A DNA stretch of 11,574 nt, taken from assembly GCA_022360355.1 (NCBI GenBank), contig JAKSCY010000771.1:1-11574 (forward strand), read 5' to 3'. Under the pieces are notes generated by a model. The model was given only the letters and a program-made list of their open reading frames with translations, was not told the DNA's origin and did not search any database. The first letter of the stretch is position 1; every line of letters starts with the position of its first letter. The stretch comes from Chlorobiales bacterium. GTDB lineage: Bacteria; Bacteroidota; Chlorobiia; Chlorobiales; Chlorobiaceae. This document shows, piece by piece, positions 6,846 through 11,574 of the stretch. Both the position numbers and the translations under genes were made by a program.

Positions 6846-7933
6846 ACGTTCTGTTTATTAATTCGATTGGCAAAAACAAGTTCGGCGGCGGTGAAAAGTG
6901 GATGGTCAACGCCGCCAGGGGGTTGCACGAAAGAGGCCACCAGATTACACTTGCAAGCAGGAAAAACTCCAGAATCCTTAAATATGCCGCACAAAAAAAT
7001 GTGCCGACAAACGTTATCGAGATACATTCCGATATCAGTCCGTTCAAAACTTTACAAGTTTCAACATATCTCAGGCAGCAGAAAATCGACATCCTGATCT
7101 GCAACCTCAACAAAGACGTCCGTGTTGCCGGGCTTGCAGCTCGCATTGCCGGAACCCCTGTAGTCCTGGCACGCCATGGCATGCTCCTATGCAGCCGGAA
7201 ATGGAAACACCAGCTCACGCTGACAAGGCTGACAGACGGCATTATCACGAACAGTAAAACCATTCAGGACGCCTATGCCGACTACGGATGGTTCGGACGC
7301 GACTTTGTAAAGGTCATCCATAACGGCCTTGACATACCCGAACATGTCACCCCCCATAATTTTCCCCGGGACTTTCCGGGAAAGAAAATCATATACAGCG
7401 CAGGACGTCTGGCTGAACAAAAAGGATTCAACTACCTGATCGAGGCCGCACGTATTCTCAGGCAGGATCGGGATGATCTTGTTTTTGTTGTTTCAGGAGA
7501 GGGAAAACTCGAAACGGTGCTTAAAGATCAGGTTCGTGCTGCCGGCCTGGAACGGTCTTTTGTCTTCGAAGGCTTCACTCCTGATATCTACCCCCGGCTC
7601 AAAGGGTGCGACCTTTTTGTGCTCGCATCGCTTTTCGAAGGCATGCCGAATGTCGTCATGGAAGCGATGGCAATGGCAAAACCGGTCATTGCTACCGATG
7701 TCAATGGCGCACGGGAACTTGTCGAGGACGGAAAAACAGGTTGCATCATTCCTCCAAAAAATCCTGAAGCCATTGCCCGGAGAATCGAGACTCTCATTGA
7801 TTCTCCTGAAACAATGACCGAACTCGGAAAAAACGGCAAACAGAGGGTTGCAGACCTTTTCACCATAAAAAAAATGGTTGACAACCTGGAACAACACCTT
7901 GAGCATATGCTCAGAGAAAAAAAGACACGGTAA
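6842..7933 (+). CDS. GT4-family glycosyltransferase
   Basis: This 363-residue GT-B enzyme is the third and most diverged member of the local GT4 set. It starts MNVLFINSIGKNKFGGGEKW (1-20), so it keeps the MNVLFINS and GGxEKW signature with a short insertion between. The donor domain shows YSAGRLAEQKGFNYLI (185-200), FVVSGEGK (215-222), VFEGFTPDIYPRL (241-253) and the E-x7-E motif EGMPNVVME (266-274), followed by PVIATDVNGA and the VEDGKTGCIIP block. These are textbook GT4 features, nearer the general GT4 consensus than the paralogues at 3822 and 5763. It starts inside the stop of the preceding gene (ATGA), and its TAA shares one base with the next ATG (TAATG at 7931-7935). The three genes are therefore very likely one translationally coupled operon. 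The sugar transferred cannot be inferred from sequence alone. Confidence 0.94.
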   Translation: MNVLFINSIGKNKFGGGEKWMVNAARGLHERGHQITLASRKNSRILKYAAQKNVPTNVIEIHSDISPFKTLQVSTYLRQQKIDILICNLNKDVRVAGLAARIAGTPVVLARHGMLLCSRKWKHQLTLTRLTDGIITNSKTIQDAYADYGWFGRDFVKVIHNGLDIPEHVTPHNFPRDFPGKKIIYSAGRLAEQKGFNYLIEAARILRQDRDDLVFVVSGEGKLETVLKDQVRAAGLERSFVFEGFTPDIYPRLKGCDLFVLASLFEGMPNVVMEAMAMAKPVIATDVNGARELVEDGKTGCIIPPKNPEAIARRIETLIDSPETMTELGKNGKQRVADLFTIKKMVDNLEQHLEHMLREKKTR

Positions 7934-8970
7934 TGAAAAAAGACTGGAAAAAAAAGAGACGGTTTCGCCAGTCGTTTGCCCGCTTTCTCCAGAAAGTGCT
8001 CAGAAAACATTCCAAAACCGGAAAATACAATGGGCCTAAAGGCTCTTTCGCCATCCTTGCCCAGGAAAAGTTCGGAGACGCCATCCTGCTGACCCCGTTG
8101 CTGAAAAACCTCAAAACCTTTTTTCCGGACAGTTTTGTTACCGTGATCACGTTCAGCAAAGCTGTTTCCGGCTTTTTTCAATCCGACCCCCATGTTGATG
8201 CCGTATATTATACAAAAGGCAACCTGATTCACTATAGCAGCTCAGTGCTCTTTCAAAAATTCGATATCCTGTTCAATACAAAAGACAATCCTTCGATCAG
8301 TTTTCTGATTCAATCGCAGCTTGTTCCCGCCCGCTGCAAAGTCGGCATACAGAACGAGTATCACACCGGCATCTACGACTATCTCGTCAAAGCTGATTTT
8401 CATACCCCGATCGCTCTTAAAAACTGCGGGCTCCTCGAACTGCTCGGAGCCAATGTCCGTAAAAAGCAATGCCGCCCGTATATCCCTCCCATGACGGTAT
8501 CCGAATCAGTACGCTCTTTTGTTGCCTCGATGAAAAAACACACCTTCACCGGTATCAACATCAGCGCGGGTTTGCCGACACGTCAGTGGACCGAAGAGAA
8601 CTGGCAGCGGCTTGTCAAGGCCTTTCCCGGTGACACATTTATCGTGCTTTCCGCACCTGGAGATATCGAACAGAAAAAACGCATTGAGCAAGAGTGCGGC
8701 AATGTTTTTCCCTCCCCTGAAACAAAAAATCTGCATGAAGCAAACCTGATACTGGAAAAGCTGAAACTGCTCGTAACTCCCGACACCGCAATGGTGCACG
8801 TCGCATCATGCGCCAACACTCCTGTCATAGGGCTCTATGGAAAAGCACCGCAGGACCAGAGCCGTTTCGGTCCTTTTCTTATCGACTACAGAATGGTAAC
8901 CTCGGCAACACCTCTGGTAAGGGACATCGAACCTGAAAAAGTTATCGGCGCCCTCAGGGAAATAGTATAA
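7933..8970 (+). CDS. GT9-family glycosyltransferase (ADP-heptose:LPS heptosyltransferase-like)
   Basis: This 345-residue GT-B enzyme belongs to the GT9 family, whose best known members (WaaC, WaaF, WaaQ) add L-glycero-D-manno-heptose to the inner LPS core. Evidence is the N-terminal KFGDAILLTPLLKNLK (46-61), equivalent to the GD-LLTP loop of the family. There is also NISAGLPTRQWTEENW (209-224) in place of the usual NPGA...K-W-P block, and the strong TPDTAMVHVASCANTPVIGL (282-301) near the ADP-sugar site. A basic tail of about 35 residues precedes the fold (MKKDWKKKRR...) and may help contact the membrane. The ATG shares one base with the previous stop. The NISAG variant departs somewhat from true WaaC/WaaF, so heptose as donor is probable by family only. 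A 183-base gap follows, with no clear terminator. Confidence 0.92.
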   Translation: MKKDWKKKRRFRQSFARFLQKVLRKHSKTGKYNGPKGSFAILAQEKFGDAILLTPLLKNLKTFFPDSFVTVITFSKAVSGFFQSDPHVDAVYYTKGNLIHYSSSVLFQKFDILFNTKDNPSISFLIQSQLVPARCKVGIQNEYHTGIYDYLVKADFHTPIALKNCGLLELLGANVRKKQCRPYIPPMTVSESVRSFVASMKKHTFTGINISAGLPTRQWTEENWQRLVKAFPGDTFIVLSAPGDIEQKKRIEQECGNVFPSPETKNLHEANLILEKLKLLVTPDTAMVHVASCANTPVIGLYGKAPQDQSRFGPFLIDYRMVTSATPLVRDIEPEKVIGALREIV

Positions 8971-9030
8971 AGCACGCCCTGCCCACAGTGAAACGCGAGC
9001 CGGAAAAGAGCCTTTGTTAATATAGCCTGT

Positions 9031-9066
9031 AAGGTGTAACTTATTTTCACCTTTATAGTGAGGTGA
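9031..9066 (+). promoter_or_regulatory. Mutually exclusive small hairpins in the leader of the ABC exporter gene
   Basis: AAGGTG (9031-9036) can pair with CACCTT (9048-9053) over an 11-base loop. TCACCT (9047-9052) can instead pair with AGGTGA (9061-9066) over an 8-base loop. The two stems use the same middle strand and cannot coexist. Each is only six base pairs, and no U-tract follows. An attenuator-like role is possible but unproven. Confidence 0.3.
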
Positions 9067-9153
9067 TGATGAATCATTGCGGTACAGCAGCCCTGTGACC
9101 TGCAGAAGCATTGCTTATTACTTGGTGGATTTATTGAAACGGTTTAGGTTGTC

Positions 9154-11088
9154 ATGAAAATACTTGTTCGGATACTGCGTTACCTTGCACCCTCCAAAGG
9201 CAAGATCGTGCTTGTCGTTGTGCTCAGCATACTGAGTTCAGTTTTCAGCGTTGTCTCGATCTACTCGGTACTTCCCCTGCTGAACGCAATTTTTTCCCAG
9301 AATGAGCTGGTACAAACCCCTTCCGAGACTCTTGCCGCTGATGAAAAACCCGCTGCAGAAACCGGCACTGAACACACTGCCGGTCAGCATCCCGGAGAAA
9401 CAACTGCCGAAGACCAGGGCGGTATAGAGTCACTCAAGAAAAAGATAACAGAGGTATTTGAAAGTGTTTTCTACGCAGAAACCAGAGAACGGACATTGCT
9501 GAATATCTGTCTGTTCCTCATCGCTGCATTTTTTTTCAAGAATCTTTTTCTTTACCTCAACAAACAGATCATTTTTGCTATTCAGACAAAGGCAACAAAA
9601 AAACTCCGCGATAATGTGTTCAACTCGATTATTGAAATGCATCTGGATTATTTCAATAAACAGCGGGTCGGGAATCTCATGAACTATGTCTACAATGATG
9701 TGTTGAATGTACAGGCTTCTATCAGCACAACCTTCATCAATCTTGTTCAGAATCCCTTTGCCATTTTTGTCTACCTGGCTGTCTTGTTCGCTCTGAGCTG
9801 GAAACTGACACTGTTTGCATTCGGCGTTTCGGTGATCATTTTTTTCGTTATCCGGGCTGTCGGAAAAAATGTCAAAACCCTTGCAAGGTCTTTCCAGAGC
9901 CGCATGGGAGACATGAATTCCGTACTGCAGGAAAAATTCAACGGCATCAAGGTTATCAAGTCCAGCGCATTCGAGGATATCGAGCTGAAACGTTTCCGGT
10001 CATTTACCAAAGATTTCAGGCGTATCGAGCTGCAGATCAATCGCCTTCGCAACATCATCACACCATTGAATGAAACCCTTCTTGTTGCAGCTATTGCTTT
10101 AGTGTTATGGTTCGGAGGTCTGCAGGTTTTTTCCGGGGACATGACAGCCAATGAACTGATAGTGTTTGCCTTCAGCCTCTATTCCGCGATGGGCCCCATC
10201 AAAATGATCGGCGAGGCAAACACCTCGATTCAGATCGGACTGCTTTCGGCTGAAAGACTTTTCGAGGTCATGGATGCTGATTCGGAAGTTGTCAATGGAA
10301 CCCGTCCCATCAGCGGATTCTCACATACCATCAGGTTCGATGATGTCTGCTTCAAATACCGAAAGGACGATGATGCACTAAATGTCGTCGATCACGTTTC
10401 TTTTGAGATTAAAAAAGGAGAAATGGCAGCTCTTGTCGGGCAATCAGGATCGGGTAAATCAACCATTGTCGACCTTCTTCTCCGGTTTTATGATGTCGAT
10501 TCAGGCAGCATTACCATAGACGGGGTGGATATCCGTGAATTCGATTACAAACAGTTGCGACGGATCATAGGGGTGGTGAGCCAGGAAGTTATTCTATTCA
10601 ATGACACTATCGAGCAGAACATCGCCTATGGAATACATGGCGATGGCAATATCGGTCACGACCGGATAACCGAGGCGGCAAGGCTTGCCAATGCACATGA
10701 GTTTATCATGGACAAACCGATGGAGTATGAAACGATTATCGGCGACAGAGGCCTCCAACTGTCAGGCGGACAACGACAGAGGCTCGCCATTGCCAGGGCA
10801 ATGGTTAAAAATCCTGATCTGCTTGTCTTTGACGAGGCAACCAGCGCCCTTGACAATGAATCTGAAAAGGTGGTACAGAACGCTATCGACCACGCGCTTG
10901 AAAACAGAACCGCTCTCGTTGTTGCCCACAGGCTGTCAACAGTCAAGAACGCCGACATGATCATCGTCATGGAAAAAGGCCGGGTTGCTGAATCAGGCTC
11001 CCATGAAGAACTCCTTGAAAAGAACGGGCTCTATAAAATGTTTTACGATATACAATTCTCCAGCAAACAGAAACTTGTCAGTAGCTGA
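9154..11088 (+). CDS. msbA: MsbA-like lipid/LPS ABC exporter (fused membrane and ATPase domains)
   Basis: This 644-residue half-transporter would act as a homodimer in the inner membrane, flipping lipid A-core or a related glycolipid to the periplasmic face using ATP. Membrane helices lie at about 17-45, 113-140, 200-215, 217-235, 305-322 and 332-346. The ATPase domain has Walker A GQSGSGKST (429-437), the Q-loop glutamine in VVSQE (475-479), the ABC signature LSGGQ (536-540), Walker B LLVFDE (556-561), the D-loop SALD (564-567) and the switch histidine in AHRLS (591-595). All catalytic residues are intact. It is longer than E. coli MsbA (582) because of an acidic Thr/Ala/Glu-rich insertion (about 49-108) between helices 1 and 2, on the periplasmic side. 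TTAGG lies five bases before the ATG. Its place among glycosyltransferases supports a glycolipid substrate; a multidrug exporter is the alternative. Confidence 0.9.
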   Translation: MKILVRILRYLAPSKGKIVLVVVLSILSSVFSVVSIYSVLPLLNAIFSQNELVQTPSETLAADEKPAAETGTEHTAGQHPGETTAEDQGGIESLKKKITEVFESVFYAETRERTLLNICLFLIAAFFFKNLFLYLNKQIIFAIQTKATKKLRDNVFNSIIEMHLDYFNKQRVGNLMNYVYNDVLNVQASISTTFINLVQNPFAIFVYLAVLFALSWKLTLFAFGVSVIIFFVIRAVGKNVKTLARSFQSRMGDMNSVLQEKFNGIKVIKSSAFEDIELKRFRSFTKDFRRIELQINRLRNIITPLNETLLVAAIALVLWFGGLQVFSGDMTANELIVFAFSLYSAMGPIKMIGEANTSIQIGLLSAERLFEVMDADSEVVNGTRPISGFSHTIRFDDVCFKYRKDDDALNVVDHVSFEIKKGEMAALVGQSGSGKSTIVDLLLRFYDVDSGSITIDGVDIREFDYKQLRRIIGVVSQEVILFNDTIEQNIAYGIHGDGNIGHDRITEAARLANAHEFIMDKPMEYETIIGDRGLQLSGGQRQRLAIARAMVKNPDLLVFDEATSALDNESEKVVQNAIDHALENRTALVVAHRLSTVKNADMIIVMEKGRVAESGSHEELLEKNGLYKMFYDIQFSSKQKLVSS

Positions 11089-11133
11089 CCTCAAACCTTA
11101 GAAGAAGGAACCTGCTCTAAGTTCAACAAGATC

Positions 11134-11574
11134 ATGTCACACCAAAACAAACAACAAAAAAAAACAATCTGTGGCATAATAACGTTGTATCATCCGACTA
11201 CCAATAATTTACACAACATCAATTCATACATCAGCTATATCGATAAGCTTTTTATTATAGACAATACTCCTATCAACAACACAATCACTAAAAACAAGAC
11301 TATTCAAAACTACCCTAACACACAGATACTCTCTACAGGAAAAAATCTCGGCATCGCAGCAGCATTGAATCTCGGCATACATGAAGGACTTAAAAACCGT
11401 TATTCGTGGCTTCTCACTATGGACCAGGACAGTTGGTTCGATCCCGAACAGGCTGAGCGCTTCTTCAGTTCCCTTGCCGAACAGGACAGCCAGACAACAG
11501 CGATTATCTCTCCCGCCCACAAAGAAACTCATAACAACAACGACCCATGTCATTATGAAAAAAAAACCGAAGTA
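11134..11574 (+). CDS. GT2-family glycosyltransferase, rhamnosyltransferase-like, 5' part only
   Basis: An open frame starts at ATG 11134 and runs past the window end, giving the first 147 residues. It begins after a polar leader at TICGIITLYHP (11-21), the N-terminal strand of a GT2 (GT-A) fold. It then has LFIIDNTP (39-46) and NLGIAAALNLGI (71-82), and then SWLLTMDQDSWFDPEQAERF (91-110) with the DQDS that stands for the DxD metal site. This combination is typical of the bacterial rhamnosyltransferase subgroup of GT2, which works in O-antigen or core synthesis. Sugar specificity is by subgroup only. The stop of the exporter lies 45 bases upstream, so the two are probably cotranscribed. The best Shine-Dalgarno-like sequence, GAAGGA (about 11104-11109), is some 25 bases before the ATG, unusually far. 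The first 200 bases are much richer in A/T than the rest of the operon and encode many Asn, Ile and Thr. Confidence 0.88.
   Translation, partial: MSHQNKQQKKTICGIITLYHPTTNNLHNINSYISYIDKLFIIDNTPINNTITKNKTIQNYPNTQILSTGKNLGIAAALNLGIHEGLKNRYSWLLTMDQDSWFDPEQAERFFSSLAEQDSQTTAIISPAHKETHNNNDPCHYEKKTEV

Noticed and set aside
7588..8232. A 214-codon open frame on the minus strand across the GT4/GT9 junction
   Set aside because: It is antisense to two well-identified glycosyltransferase genes, is rich in Phe/Ser as expected of a mirror frame, and shows no domain.
9014..9042. TTGTTA-17-TAACTT as a promoter for the exporter gene
   Set aside because: The -10 box matches only three of six consensus positions, too weak to list as a feature.
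11092..11122. Inverted repeat AACCTTAG / CTAAGTT after the exporter gene as a terminator
   Set aside because: The stem has a bulge and a 15-base loop and is not followed by a T-run; it lies in a 45-base gap where read-through to the next gene is expected.

Overview
The window carries part of a lipopolysaccharide (LPS) or surface-glycan assembly locus from a Gram-negative bacterium, next to two membrane-protein housekeeping genes. A lipid-flippase-type ABC exporter, a GT9 heptosyltransferase-like enzyme and a run of GT4/GT2 glycosyltransferases imply an outer membrane. Base composition is moderate. The style of the CdsA and CPBP proteins and the Asp-Asp-Ala GT4 subtype make me favour a green sulfur bacterium (Chlorobiota) or a relative within the Bacteroidota/Chlorobiota group. 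That is an impression from protein style, not a proven assignment.

Layout. From 23 to about 1980 two genes lie on the minus strand: a CPBP-family intramembrane protease (upstream in transcription) and cdsA, phosphatidate cytidylyltransferase. cdsA has a good sigma-70-like promoter of its own. From about 2050 onward almost everything is on the plus strand. First comes a broken GT2 glycosyltransferase: its N-terminus is missing and it has a one-base frameshift at a run of five C. Then come two GT4 glycosyltransferases (2777-3814 and 3822-4892). A YrbL-family kinase-like gene (4887-5492) follows on the opposite strand; it is convergent with the preceding GT4 and shares a palindromic TCATGA stop-stop overlap with it. 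After a 270-base AT-rich divergent gap, three tightly packed genes follow (5763-6845, 6842-7933, 7933-8970): two more GT4 enzymes and a GT9 enzyme, overlapping by 4 bases and 1 base. After a 183-base gap containing competing small hairpins comes an MsbA-like ABC exporter (9154-11088). A rhamnosyltransferase-like GT2 gene starts at 11134 and runs off the window.

How the genes could work together. The GT4 and GT9 enzymes would add successive sugars to a lipid A-core or similar acceptor on the cytoplasmic face of the inner membrane. The YrbL-like protein might phosphorylate a sugar of this structure or regulate the process. The MsbA-like exporter would flip the glycolipid to the periplasmic face. 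Three of the GT4 enzymes share the N-terminal signature MN[V/I]LF[I/M]NS...GGxEKW, and two of them, flanking the yrbL gene, are close paralogues. This suggests the locus grew by duplication and was later split by, or acquired, the inverted yrbL gene.

I found no tRNA, rRNA, CRISPR array or insertion sequence. I also found no strong case for a wholly new system. The most interesting points are the frameshifted GT2 at a C-tract, the inverted yrbL gene with degenerate kinase residues inside a glycosyltransferase operon, the acidic insertion in the exporter, and the structured leader in front of that exporter.
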